Made by a program: the position numbers and the translations under genes. The notes beneath the pieces are model-generated. The model searched no databases and was not told the origin of the DNA. It worked only from the letters and a program-made list of their open reading frames with translations. A stretch of 64,000 nucleotides of DNA from Streptomyces davaonensis JCM 4913 (GTDB lineage Bacteria > Actinomycetota > Actinomycetes > Streptomycetales > Streptomycetaceae): positions 7,978,326 to 8,042,325 of the forward strand of contig NC_020504.1 in NCBI RefSeq assembly GCF_000349325.1. The letters are read 5' to 3'. Shown piece by piece: positions 8,498 through 17,156 of the stretch (the first letter of the stretch is position 1; the number at the start of each line of letters is the position of its first letter).

Positions 8498-9688
8498 ATG
8501 ACACTCTCACCTGCGCGCGTGCCCGCCACCGCCGGAATCCGACGGCTCACGGCCACGCTGTACGGTTACGCGTTCCTCCAGGACCTTGTCCTGCTCTACC
8601 CGCTGTACGCCCTGCTCTTCGCCGACAGCGGCCTCTCGCTGTGGCAGATCTCCTCGCTGTTCGCGCTGTGGTCGATCACCGGCGTCGTCCTCGAGGTGCC
8701 CTCCGGCGCCTGGGCCGACGCCGTCTCCCGCCGTGTCCTGCTGTGGCTGGGCCCGCTGCTCAGCGCGGCCGGCTTCGCCCTGTGGGTGATCGCGCCCACG
8801 TACTGGGCCTTCGCGGTCGGCTTCGTCCTGTGGGGCATCAGCGGCGCCCTGTGCTCCGGCGCGCTGGAGGCCCTGGTCTACGACGAACTGGACCGGCTCG
8901 GCGCCGCCGACCGCTACGCCCGGATCATGGGCCGGACCCGGGCGGCGGGCCTGCTGGGCGTGATGGCGGCGATGGCCGCGGCCGGTCCGGTGTTCGCGCT
9001 CGGCGGCTATCCGGCCGTGGGAGCGGCGAGCGTCGCGGCCGGACTGCTGGCCTCCCTGACGGCGACCCGGTTCCCGGACGACCGGGGGCGACCCGGCGAC
9101 GGCGAGGGCTGGGCGGCGACCCTGCGCGCCGGGCTCGCCACCGCGCGCCGGGACCGGTCGCTGCGCGGGGCGCTGCTGCTCGTCCCGGCCGTGGCCTGCG
9201 TCTGGGGCGCGCTCGACGAGTACTCGCCGCTGCTGGTCCGGGAGACCGGGGTGCCCGACGGTCTGGTGCCGTACGCGCTGCTGGGGATCTGGGCCACCGT
9301 GACGGCCGTCAGTCTGCTCGCCGGGCCCGCCGAGCGTCTCGGCACGACCGGCTTCACCTGGCTGATCGCGGCCTCCGCACTCGCCCTGGCGGCGGGCGCG
9401 GCCCTGCGCACCCCGACCGGGCTCGCCCTCGTCGCCGTGGCTTTCGCCGGTTTCCAGCTGGCGACCGTCCTCGCCGACGTCCGCCTCCAGCACCGCATCG
9501 AGGAGGGCGGCCGGGCCACCCTGACCTCGGTCGCGGGCCTCGGCACGGAGCTGGTGACGGTCCTGGTCTTCGCCGCCTACGCGGCAGCGGGCGACCACGC
9601 CTCCCACGGCACCGTCTTCGCGGTGTTCGCGTTGCCGTACCTGGTGGGGGCGGTGATCAGAGCGTTGGCCGGGAAGCCCCGGACCTGA
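8498..9688 (+). CDS. MFS transporter
   Basis: 396 residues from the ATG with GGGAAGG 5 bp upstream; the open frame extends further but without membrane character. Twelve hydrophobic segments. The first loop motif after helix 2 is GAWADAVSRRV, the MFS motif A variant. An acidic/aromatic segment (GALDEYSPLLVRETG) lies in the second half. Probably a proton-coupled exporter or importer of a small molecule. It follows the importer operon by 108 bp and ends in a strong hairpin (9694-9734), so it may have its own promoter. Substrate unknown. Confidence 0.85.
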   Translation: MTLSPARVPATAGIRRLTATLYGYAFLQDLVLLYPLYALLFADSGLSLWQISSLFALWSITGVVLEVPSGAWADAVSRRVLLWLGPLLSAAGFALWVIAPTYWAFAVGFVLWGISGALCSGALEALVYDELDRLGAADRYARIMGRTRAAGLLGVMAAMAAAGPVFALGGYPAVGAASVAAGLLASLTATRFPDDRGRPGDGEGWAATLRAGLATARRDRSLRGALLLVPAVACVWGALDEYSPLLVRETGVPDGLVPYALLGIWATVTAVSLLAGPAERLGTTGFTWLIAASALALAAGAALRTPTGLALVAVAFAGFQLATVLADVRLQHRIEEGGRATLTSVAGLGTELVTVLVFAAYAAAGDHASHGTVFAVFALPYLVGAVIRALAGKPRT

Positions 9689-9693
9689 CGGGT

Positions 9694-9734
9694 GAACGGG
9701 GGCCGCGCAACGAATCGCCGCCCGGCCCCCGTTC
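9694..9734 (+). terminator. Hairpin terminator after the MFS gene
   Basis: Perfect 12-bp stem (9694-9705 with 9723-9734, GAACGGGGGCCG and its complement) and a 17-nt loop, 5 bp after the MFS stop. No U-run, as usual in Streptomyces. Confidence 0.75.
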
Positions 9735-9848
9735 CACGCAACAATCCGCGCACGAGCGCGCAACGGCTTCTTCTTGTCCGCCCGAGCGCGCCGACCGTAC
9801 CGTCTTAGAGGTCCCCGAACTCCCTCTTTCGCCCGGTGAGGAACACGC

Positions 9849-10637
9849 ATGCGCACCGCCCTGCTCCAGAGCTCCGGTCGTCCCGGCTCCGTTGCCGAGA
9901 ACCTCAAGGTGCTCGACGAGGCCGCGGGCCGGGCCGCCGCCGCGGGTGCCGGGCTGCTGATCACGCCGGAGATGTTCCTGACCGGGTACGCGATCGGCGA
10001 CGACATCGCCCGGCTCGCCGAGCCCGCCGACGGCGACAGCGCGGACGCGGTCGCGGAGATCGCCTCCCGGCACGGGCTCGCGGTCGGATACGCCTACCCG
10101 GAGCGGGACGGCGAGGCCGTGTACAACTCCGCCCAGCTGATCTCCGCCGACGGCACCCGCCTCGCGAACTACCGCAAGACCCACCTCTTCGGCTGCTTCG
10201 AGCGCGACCACTTCACACCGGGCGAGCGGCAGGTGGTTCAGGCGGAGCTCAACGGGCTCCGCGTCGGCATCCTGATCTGCTACGACGTCGAGTTCCCGGA
10301 GAACGTCAGGGCCCACGCCCTGGCCGGCACCGACCTCCTCGTCGTGCCGACGGCGCAGATGCACCCCTTCCAGTTCGTCGCCGAGTCGATGATCCCGGTG
10401 CGCGCCTTCGAGAACCAGATGTACGTCGCGTACGTCAACCGCGTCGGCCAGGAAGGGGAGTTCGAGTTCGTCGGCCTCTCCACCCTCGCCGGCCCCGACG
10501 GCGTCGCCCGCGCCCGCGCCGGACGCGGTGAGGAGCTGGTGTTCGCCGACACCGACCCCGCCTTCCTCGCCGCCTCCCGAGAGAACAACCCGTACCTCGA
10601 GGACCGCCGCCCCGGCCTCTACGGGTCCCTCGTCTGA
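9849..10637 (+). CDS. davA: Nitrilase-family omega-amidase (5-aminovaleramide / 4-guanidinobutyramide amidase type)
   Basis: 262 residues, the length of Pseudomonas putida DavA. The catalytic triad of the carbon-nitrogen hydrolase family is present: Glu41 (TPEMF), Lys110 (YRKTHLFG) and Cys144 (ICYDVEFPE). It hydrolyses the terminal amide made by the flavin monooxygenase encoded 59 bp downstream: 5-aminovaleramide to 5-aminovalerate if lysine is the substrate, or 4-guanidinobutyramide to 4-guanidinobutyrate if arginine is. The latter route is classically described from Streptomyces griseus. RBS GGTGAGGAA precedes the ATG. The family call is firm; the amide's identity depends on the partner enzyme. 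Confidence 0.82.
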   Translation: MRTALLQSSGRPGSVAENLKVLDEAAGRAAAAGAGLLITPEMFLTGYAIGDDIARLAEPADGDSADAVAEIASRHGLAVGYAYPERDGEAVYNSAQLISADGTRLANYRKTHLFGCFERDHFTPGERQVVQAELNGLRVGILICYDVEFPENVRAHALAGTDLLVVPTAQMHPFQFVAESMIPVRAFENQMYVAYVNRVGQEGEFEFVGLSTLAGPDGVARARAGRGEELVFADTDPAFLAASRENNPYLEDRRPGLYGSLV

Positions 10638-10696
10638 ACCTCGCCCCTTCCTCTCCCTCCCCACGCTTCGCAGCTTTCGCAAGGAGTCCGTACCCC

Positions 10697-12397
10697 ATGA
10701 CGTCCACGGTGCCCAACGCCGTCCAGCACGCCGACGAGCAGCAGCCGCCGATCACCATGTTCGGTCCGGACTTCCCGTACGCGTACGACGACTTCCTCGA
10801 CCACCCGGCGGGCCTCGGCCAGATCCCCGCCACCGAGCACGGCACCGAGATCGCGGTGATCGGCGGCGGTCTGTCCGGCATCGTGGCCGCGTACGAGCTG
10901 ATGAAGATGGGCCTCAAGCCCGTCGTCTACGAGGCCGACCGGATCGGCGGCCGGCTGCGCACCGTCGGCTTCGACGGCCCGGAGACCGAGGGGCTGACCG
11001 CCGAGATGGGCGCCATGCGCTTCCCGCCGTCCTCCACCGCCCTCCAGCACTACATCGACCTGGTCGGCCTGAAGACCGCGCCGTTCCCGAACCCGCTGGC
11101 CGAGGCGACCCCGTCGACCGTCGTCGACCTCAAGGGCGAGTCGCACTACGCCGAGACCATCGACGACCTGCCGCAGGTCTACCGCGACGTCGCCGCGGCC
11201 TGGAACAAGTGCCTCGACGAGGGCGCCGACTTCTCCGACATGAACCGCGCCATGCGCGAGCGGGACGTCCCGCGCATCCGCGAGATCTGGGCCGAGCTCG
11301 TCGAGAAGCTGGACAACCAGACCTTCTACGGCTTCCTCTGCGACTCCGAGGCCTTCAAGTCCTTTCGGCACCGCGAGATCTTCGGCCAGGTCGGCTTCGG
11401 CACCGGCGGCTGGGACACCGACTTCCCCAACTCCATCCTGGAGATCCTCCGCGTCGTCTACACCGAGGCCGACGACCACCACCGCGGCATCGTCGGCGGC
11501 TCCCAGCAGCTCCCGCTGCGCCTGTGGGAGCGCGAGCCGGAGAAGATCGTGCACTGGGCCCACGGCACCTCGCTGGCCTCGCTGCACGAGAACGGCGCGC
11601 CCCGCCCGGCCGTCACCCGGCTCAACCGCACCGCGGGCAACCGGATCACGGTGACCGACGCCGACGGCGACATCCGCACCTACCAGGCCGCGATCTTCAC
11701 CGCGCAGTCCTGGATGCTGCTGTCGAAGATCGACTGCGACGACTCGCTCTTCCCGATCGACCACTGGACCGCGATCGAGCGCACCCACTACATGGAGTCC
11801 TCGAAGCTGTTCGTCCCGGTCGACCGGCCGTTCTGGCTGGACAAGGACGAGCAGACCGGCCGGGACGTCATGTCGATGACGCTCACCGACCGTATGACGC
11901 GCGGCACTTACCTCCTCGACGACGGCCCGGACAAGCCCGCCGTCATCTGCCTCTCCTACACCTGGTGCGACGACAGCCTGAAGTGGCTGCCGCTGTCCGC
12001 GCAGGAGCGGATGGAGGTCATGCTGAAGTCGCTCGGCGAGATCTATCCGAAGGTCGACATCCGCAAGCACATCATCGGCAACCCGGTGACCGTGTCCTGG
12101 GAGAACGAGCCCTACTTCATGGGCGCGTTCAAGGCCAACCTGCCCGGCCACTACCGCTACCAGCGGCGCCTGTTCACGCACTTCATGCAGGACCGGCTGC
12201 CCGAGGACAAGCGGGGCATCTTCCTCGCCGGTGACGACATCTCCTGGACGGCCGGCTGGGCCGAGGGCGCGGTGCAGACGGCGCTGAACGCGGTGTGGGG
12301 CGTCATGCACCACCTCGGCGGCTCGACGGACGCGACCAACCCCGGTCCGGGCGACCTGTACGACGAGATCGCGCCGGTGGAGCTGCCGGAGGACTGA
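10697..12397 (+). CDS. davB: L-lysine/L-arginine 2-monooxygenase (flavin amine oxidase family)
   Basis: 566 residues, matching the roughly 560 of DavB. The N terminus ITMFGPDFPYAYDDFLDHPA is closely like my recollection of P. putida lysine 2-monooxygenase. The FAD-binding dinucleotide fold is VIGGGLSGIVAAYELMKMG with the acidic strand end VVYEADRIGGRLRT (about 53-95). Other family blocks are EMGAMRFPPSSTA, QVGFGTGGWDTDFPNS and the C-terminal FAD motif FLAGDDISWTAGWAEGAVQT (about 510-530). It decarboxylates and oxygenates the amino acid to an amide, which the adjacent DavA-type amidase hydrolyses. RBS GCAAGGAG upstream. Arginine instead of lysine is a real alternative in Streptomyces. Confidence 0.85.
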   Translation: MTSTVPNAVQHADEQQPPITMFGPDFPYAYDDFLDHPAGLGQIPATEHGTEIAVIGGGLSGIVAAYELMKMGLKPVVYEADRIGGRLRTVGFDGPETEGLTAEMGAMRFPPSSTALQHYIDLVGLKTAPFPNPLAEATPSTVVDLKGESHYAETIDDLPQVYRDVAAAWNKCLDEGADFSDMNRAMRERDVPRIREIWAELVEKLDNQTFYGFLCDSEAFKSFRHREIFGQVGFGTGGWDTDFPNSILEILRVVYTEADDHHRGIVGGSQQLPLRLWEREPEKIVHWAHGTSLASLHENGAPRPAVTRLNRTAGNRITVTDADGDIRTYQAAIFTAQSWMLLSKIDCDDSLFPIDHWTAIERTHYMESSKLFVPVDRPFWLDKDEQTGRDVMSMTLTDRMTRGTYLLDDGPDKPAVICLSYTWCDDSLKWLPLSAQERMEVMLKSLGEIYPKVDIRKHIIGNPVTVSWENEPYFMGAFKANLPGHYRYQRRLFTHFMQDRLPEDKRGIFLAGDDISWTAGWAEGAVQTALNAVWGVMHHLGGSTDATNPGPGDLYDEIAPVELPED

Positions 12398-12398
12398 T

Positions 12399-13085
12399 TC
12401 AGTCCGGCAGCGGGGTGAGCAGCATCCGGCTCGCGAACCCCACCGCCGCGTCCAGGCGCTCGGTGAACTCCGCGGCCAGATCGGGGAGTCGGCCCAGCGC
12501 CCACAGTGCCCGGGCTGCCGACCACGTGGCGTCCCGGGCCCGCTCCAGGCTCCATGAGCCGAGCAGATGGGTGAGCGGGTCGGCGATCTGCAAAAGGTCG
12601 GGGCCCGGCATCAGATCCTCGCGGATGCGCTCCTCCAGCGAGACGAGGAGATCACCCACGCGGTCGAACTCGTCCTCCAGCTCGACGGGTTCGCAGTCGA
12701 GCGTACGACAGGCGTCCACGAGGGCGAGCGCCAGATCGTGCCCGATGTGCGCGTTGATGCCCGCCAGCGCGAACTGCAACGGTCGTACGCCGGGATGGCG
12801 GCGGAACTGGAACAGGGGCCGCCAACAGGCCGGGGGACGCCGCTCGTCGGCGACCGCGTCGACCGCTGTGAGGTAGCGCTCCGCGAACCGCACGTCCAGC
12901 GTGATCGCCGCCCGCGCGTCGGCGAACCGGCCGGTGTCGATGGACCGGTCCACCGCCTCCGTCACCGCCAGGTAGACGCGGTTGAAGACGGCGACGCCGT
13001 CCCGGGCGGGCAGCTCCGTGTCGAGGGCGCGCATACGGCGGATGACCGAGTCCACGGGTGAGGTGAGTTGTTCGCATTGCGCCAT
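12399..13085 (-). CDS. DUF5995 family protein
   Basis: 228 residues, soluble, helical, no signal peptide. Conserved-looking blocks are VAVFNRVYLAVTEAV, FADARAAITLDVRFAERYL, WRPLFQFRRHPGVRPLQFAL and AGINAHIGHDLALALVDACR, which I recognise as the DUF5995 pattern found widely in actinobacteria. Function is not known. It converges with the davB gene (2 bp between stops) and is divergent from the GH6 enzyme gene. Confidence 0.85.
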   Translation of the reverse strand: MAQCEQLTSPVDSVIRRMRALDTELPARDGVAVFNRVYLAVTEAVDRSIDTGRFADARAAITLDVRFAERYLTAVDAVADERRPPACWRPLFQFRRHPGVRPLQFALAGINAHIGHDLALALVDACRTLDCEPVELEDEFDRVGDLLVSLEERIREDLMPGPDLLQIADPLTHLLGSWSLERARDATWSAARALWALGRLPDLAAEFTERLDAAVGFASRMLLTPLPD

Positions 13086-13187
13086 GGGGGCAGAGTCCCA
13101 GCTTTAGGCTGGCGGAAGTACCGGCGGGCCCGACGCTTCCCCAGAACGGGGGAACGCACCCGCCGTTGGGGGAGGGGGAAGAGCGTC

Positions 13188-14387
13188 GTGGCTGGCTCAC
13201 GTGCGCAGCGACTGGCAGCACGGAGGTCCGCGCGTCGACGGTCCGCGCGGCGGGGGGCCATGGTGGTGGCCGCGTCCGTCGTGGTCGCCGTCGGGACCGC
13301 GGCCGGGATGATCTCGGCGTTCGACGAAGGGGGCGGCTCCGACGAGGCCCGCCCCGATACGACCTACTCCCCGCGCCTTGAGACCCTGCCGGTCGAGCCA
13401 CCGCCGTCCCCGTCCACGTCCGGGTCGCCCTCCGCCGAGCCCTCGCCGAAGAGGACGAAGAAGAAGGAGGCGAGCCCGACGCCCTCGCCCACCAGGACCG
13501 AGCGGCGCACGACCGCCGTCTCCACCCAGCTGTACCGGCACCCCGATTCCCAGGTGCTGGACTGGGTCGGCGCGAACTCCGGCGATCCCCGGCACGGCGT
13601 CATCCAGTCCCGGATCGCCGCCCAGCCCGCCGCCGTGTGGTTCGCCGACTTCACCCCGGACACCATCACCGCCCGGGTCCGCGCGGTCACTTCGGGCGGC
13701 GCCGCCCAGGGCCGGACCCCGGTGGTCGTGGCGTACGCGATCCCGGACCGCGACTGCGGCGGGGCCAGCCAGGGCGGGGCGCCCGACCTCGGCGCCTACG
13801 ACGACTGGATCGACCGCTTCGCCGCAGGCCTCGGCTCCGGCGATGTCATCGTGGTCCTCGAACCCGACTCCATAGCCCAGTCCGAGTGCCTTTCCGGAGG
13901 CCAACGGGCCGACCGCTTCGCCTCGTTGGCCCGCGCCGGACGCGTCCTGAAGGACGCCAACCCCAACGCCCGCGTCTACTACGACGCCGGGCACTCCGGC
14001 TGGCACGCCCCCGGCAAGCAGGCGGGCTGGCTGAAGCAGGCGGGCGCCGCCTCGTCCGCCTCCTCCGACGGGATCTTCAGCAACGTCTCCAACTTCCACA
14101 CCACGGCCGCCGAGATCGCCTACGACCGACAGGTCCTCGACGCCCTCGGCGGCCCCGCCTCCCTCGGCGCCGTCATCGACACCAGCCGCAACGGCAACGG
14201 CGCCCCGGCCGACGGCGAGTGGTGCGACCCCGCCGGACGGGCGCTGGGCCGGACCCCGACGCTCAGCACCGGCGAGGCCCGCATCGACGGCTATCTGTGG
14301 GTGAAGCTGCCGGGGGAGTCCGACGGGTGCAAGGGGACGCCGGGGACCTTCTCCGCGTCGTACGCCTACGACTTGGCCTCGTCGTAG
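13188..14387 (+). CDS. Membrane-anchored or secreted glycoside hydrolase family 6 (endoglucanase/cellobiohydrolase)
   Basis: 399 residues from a GTG with a very strong GGAGGGGGAAGAG upstream. Basic N terminus, one hydrophobic segment MVVAASVVVAVGTAAGMISA (about 25-44) as signal anchor or uncleaved signal, then a long Pro/Ser/Lys/Glu linker to about residue 110. The GH6 catalytic domain follows: VVAYAIPDRDCGGAS, the GH6 signature VVLEPDSIAQ with the catalytic Asp (about 222-230), VYYDAGHSGWHAPG, and the C-terminal block GEWCDPAGRALG then DGYLWVKLPGESDG. It cleaves beta-1,4-glucan at the cell surface or outside. No cellulose-binding module is seen. Its 3' end overlaps the convergent permease gene by 22 bp. 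Confidence 0.9.
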   Translation: MAGSRAQRLAARRSARRRSARRGAMVVAASVVVAVGTAAGMISAFDEGGGSDEARPDTTYSPRLETLPVEPPPSPSTSGSPSAEPSPKRTKKKEASPTPSPTRTERRTTAVSTQLYRHPDSQVLDWVGANSGDPRHGVIQSRIAAQPAAVWFADFTPDTITARVRAVTSGGAAQGRTPVVVAYAIPDRDCGGASQGGAPDLGAYDDWIDRFAAGLGSGDVIVVLEPDSIAQSECLSGGQRADRFASLARAGRVLKDANPNARVYYDAGHSGWHAPGKQAGWLKQAGAASSASSDGIFSNVSNFHTTAAEIAYDRQVLDALGGPASLGAVIDTSRNGNGAPADGEWCDPAGRALGRTPTLSTGEARIDGYLWVKLPGESDGCKGTPGTFSASYAYDLASS

Positions 14388-15745
14388 GAGGACGTGCCCT
14401 CGTCCAGGAGCGGCTGCTGGGTCTTGAGATGGGCCGGGGCGAAGGCGCGCAGGGCGTGGTAGCCGGTGATCACGACCAGCGTTCCGAGGGCGATGCCGCT
14501 CAGCTCGAAGGTGTCGGTGAACTCCATGGTCACGTTGCCGACGCCGATGATGATGCCCGCCGCGGCCGGGACCAGGTTCAGCGGATTGCGCAGGTCCACC
14601 CCGGCGTTGATCCAGATCTGCGCGCCGAGCAGGCCGATCATGCCGTACAGGATGACGGTGATGCCGCCGAGGACACCGCCCGGGATCGCGGCCACGACCG
14701 CGCCGAACTTCGGGCACAGGCCGAACAGGAGGGCGAAGCAGGCGGCGGCCCAGTACGCGGCGGTGGAGTAGACGCGGGTCGCCGCCATCACGCCGATGTT
14801 CTCGGAGTAGGTGGTGGTGGGCGGGCCGCCGACCGCGGTGGAGAGCACCGAGCCGACGCCGTCCGCGGAGATCGCGGTGCCGAGTTTGTCGTCGAGGTCG
14901 TCGCCGGTCATCTCGCCGACCGCCTTGACGTGCCCGGCGTTCTCGGCGACCAGGGCGATCACTACGGGCAGGGCGACCAGGATCGCCGACCACTCGAAGG
15001 ACGGGCCGTGGAGGGTGGGCAGGCCGATCCAGTCGGCCTGGCCGACAGCGGAGAGGTCCAGGCGCCAGTGGTCGGTGACCTTGCCGCTCGCGTCGGCCGA
15101 GTGGATCCGCCCGAAGATCCGGTCGAAGGCCCAGGAGATGCCGTAGCCGAAGACCAGGCCGAGGAAGATCGCGATCCGGGACCAGAAGCCGCGCAGACAG
15201 ACCACGGCGAGACCGGTGAAGAGCATGACCAGCAGGGCCGTCCACTGGTCCTGGGGCCAGTAGGTGGTCGCGGTGACCGGGGCCAGGTTGAAGCCGATCA
15301 GCATCACGACCCCGCCCGTGACGATCGGCGGCATCGCGGCGTGGATGATCCGCGCCCCGAACTTCTGGACCGCGACACCCACCAGGAACAGCGCGACACC
15401 GACGACGAGGACCGCGCCGGTCACGGTGGCGCTGGTGCCGCCGTCGGCCCGGATGACGGCGGCGACGCCCACGAACGACAGCGAGCAGCCCAGGTAGCTG
15501 GGCACCCGGCCGCGGGTGGCGAGCAGGAAGACGATCGTCGCCACGCCCGACATCATGATCGCCAGGTTGGGGTCAAGGCCCATCAGGACCGGGGCCACGA
15601 AGGACGCTCCGAACATCGCCACCACGTGCTGGGCGCCGAGCCCGGCGGTGCGCGGCCACGAGAGCCGTTCATCGGGCCGGACCACCGCACCGGGCGCCGG
15701 GGTGCGCCCATCGCCGTGAAGTTTCCAGCGGACGCCGAGATCCAT
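14366..15745 (-). CDS. Uracil-xanthine permease family (NCS2) transporter
   Basis: 459 residues with 12-14 hydrophobic segments. NCS2 hallmarks: AQHVVAMFGASFVAPVLMG in the first helix region, VPSYLGCSLSFVG, and the central signature VALVAENAGHVKAVGEMTG (about 275-295), followed by GGPPTTTYSENIGVMAATRV. It should import a nucleobase such as uracil by proton symport. It lies convergent with the GH6 gene and is followed (on its upstream side) by an MFS gene in the same orientation 84 bp away. Uracil is most likely because of the UraA-like blocks, but xanthine or urate cannot be excluded. Confidence 0.9.
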   Translation of the reverse strand: MDLGVRWKLHGDGRTPAPGAVVRPDERLSWPRTAGLGAQHVVAMFGASFVAPVLMGLDPNLAIMMSGVATIVFLLATRGRVPSYLGCSLSFVGVAAVIRADGGTSATVTGAVLVVGVALFLVGVAVQKFGARIIHAAMPPIVTGGVVMLIGFNLAPVTATTYWPQDQWTALLVMLFTGLAVVCLRGFWSRIAIFLGLVFGYGISWAFDRIFGRIHSADASGKVTDHWRLDLSAVGQADWIGLPTLHGPSFEWSAILVALPVVIALVAENAGHVKAVGEMTGDDLDDKLGTAISADGVGSVLSTAVGGPPTTTYSENIGVMAATRVYSTAAYWAAACFALLFGLCPKFGAVVAAIPGGVLGGITVILYGMIGLLGAQIWINAGVDLRNPLNLVPAAAGIIIGVGNVTMEFTDTFELSGIALGTLVVITGYHALRAFAPAHLKTQQPLLDEGTSSYDEAKS

Positions 15746-15829
15746 GGTGCGGTTTCGCTTTCGGTTGTGCGTGCGAGTGTCCGGACCATTGTCAGGGGTG
15801 GAAGAGGATGCTGATCGTCCGCTTGGGTG

Positions 15830-17041
15830 TCAGGGGCGGGGGTCGGGGACCGCCGTGTCCGGTTTGCTGACCGTCGCGGGCTTGCGCTCCGCGGTGCGCA
15901 GCACGCCCGCGAAGCCGGCCAGACCGCTCGCCAGCAGCGTGACCAGGGCGAACGACACCACCAGGCTGGTCAGTTGCGCGAGACCGCCGATCGCGCCGGG
16001 CGCGATGAGCCCGGAGGTGTATGTGATGGTCGCGACGCCCGCGATGGCCTGGCTGGGGTTGGGGCCGCTGCGGCCCGCCGCGGCGAAGCACAGCGGTACG
16101 ACCACCGCGATGCCGAGGCCCATCAGTCCGAACCCGGTCATCGCCACCGCGGGATGGCCCGCGAGGACGATCAGCAGCCCGCCGGCCGCGGCGAGGACAC
16201 CGCCGTACCGGACCGTGCGCACCGCGCCGTACCGGTCCACCACCTTGTCGCCCGCGATCCGGGCGAGGGCCATGGTGAGCGTGAAGCCCATGGTGCACGC
16301 GGCGGCCAGACCGGCCGAACTGTCCAGTTCGTCGCGGAGATAGACCGCGGACCAGTCCAGGCTCGCGCCCTCCGCGAACACCGCGCAGAAACCGACCGCG
16401 CCGATGAGCAGCGCCGAGCGGGGCGGCAGCGCGAACCGGGGCGGCGGTTCCTCGTCCTGGGCCGGCTGGAGGTCGAGCACCCAGGCGCACGCGGCCACCC
16501 CGAGGACGGTGAGGAGGGCCGCCGCCAGCGCGTGGTGGAGCCGGGCGTCGGTGCCCAGTTGTGCGGCGAGCGTGCCGCCGAGCGAGCCGAGGACCGCGCC
16601 CGCGCTCCACATGCCGTGCAGGCCGGACATGATCGACTGGCCCAGCCGGTTCTCCACCTCCACGCCGAGGGCGTTCATCGCGACGTCCGCCATGCCGGCG
16701 GTGGCACCGAAGAGGAGCAGGGCCAGACAGAGCGTGAGGAGGTTCGGGGCCAGGGAGGGCAGGAGCAGGGCGAGCGTCCACAGGGCGATCAGGGCGCGCA
16801 GGGCGTTGCGGGCGCCGAAGCGGTGGGTGATGCCTCCGGCGAGCGGCATCGCCAGCGAGGCGCCGAGCGCGGGGAAGGCGAGCGCCAGTCCCAATTGGCC
16901 CGCGCTCACCGAGGCATGGTCCTGGATCCAGGGCACCCGGGTGGCGAACGAGCCGGTCACGGCGCCGTGCACGGTGAAGACGGCGGCCACGGCATAGCGC
17001 GCCCGCCGCACCTCGCGTCCGTCTGGGACCACGTCACTCAT
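15830..17041 (-). CDS. MFS transporter (YbjJ-like), ROK-controlled
   Basis: 403 residues with 12 hydrophobic segments. Features of the YbjJ/fucose-permease-like MFS group: VHGAVTGSFATRVPWIQDH in helix 1, HRFGARNALRA after helix 2, NALGVEVENRLGQSIMSGLH and FAEGASLDWSAVYLRDEL. Divergent from a ROK regulator with a 23-bp palindromic operator in the 115-bp promoter gap. It is therefore probably the sugar or sugar-derivative carrier controlled by that regulator. Substrate is not identifiable. Confidence 0.85.
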   Translation of the reverse strand: MSDVVPDGREVRRARYAVAAVFTVHGAVTGSFATRVPWIQDHASVSAGQLGLALAFPALGASLAMPLAGGITHRFGARNALRALIALWTLALLLPSLAPNLLTLCLALLLFGATAGMADVAMNALGVEVENRLGQSIMSGLHGMWSAGAVLGSLGGTLAAQLGTDARLHHALAAALLTVLGVAACAWVLDLQPAQDEEPPPRFALPPRSALLIGAVGFCAVFAEGASLDWSAVYLRDELDSSAGLAAACTMGFTLTMALARIAGDKVVDRYGAVRTVRYGGVLAAAGGLLIVLAGHPAVAMTGFGLMGLGIAVVVPLCFAAAGRSGPNPSQAIAGVATITYTSGLIAPGAIGGLAQLTSLVVSFALVTLLASGLAGFAGVLRTAERKPATVSKPDTAVPDPRP

Positions 17042-17077
17042 CCTCTAACCCCTCCCTTGTCATGCCGGTGCCGTAAA

Positions 17078-17100
17078 CTATCAGGAACCCTGCCTGATAG
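17078..17100. promoter_or_regulatory. Palindromic operator between MFS and ROK genes
   Basis: Perfect 8-bp arms CTATCAGG (17078-17085) and CCTGATAG (17093-17100) with a 7-bp spacer, in an AT-richer divergent promoter. The location, 37 bp from the MFS start and 57 bp from the preferred ROK start, fits autoregulation plus control of the carrier. Confidence 0.7.
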
Positions 17101-17156
17101 ATAGGGAATTAATGCCCGCTCCTCGCTCGTCGCCGCTGATCTGGAAGGATCCCGGC

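Noticed and set aside
12399..13085. Part of the davAB unit
   Set aside because: Opposite strand and convergent; no functional link visible.
13197..15245. 682-codon minus-strand ORF spanning the GH6 and permease genes
   Set aside because: Covers two well-supported genes in another frame and reads as compositional noise.
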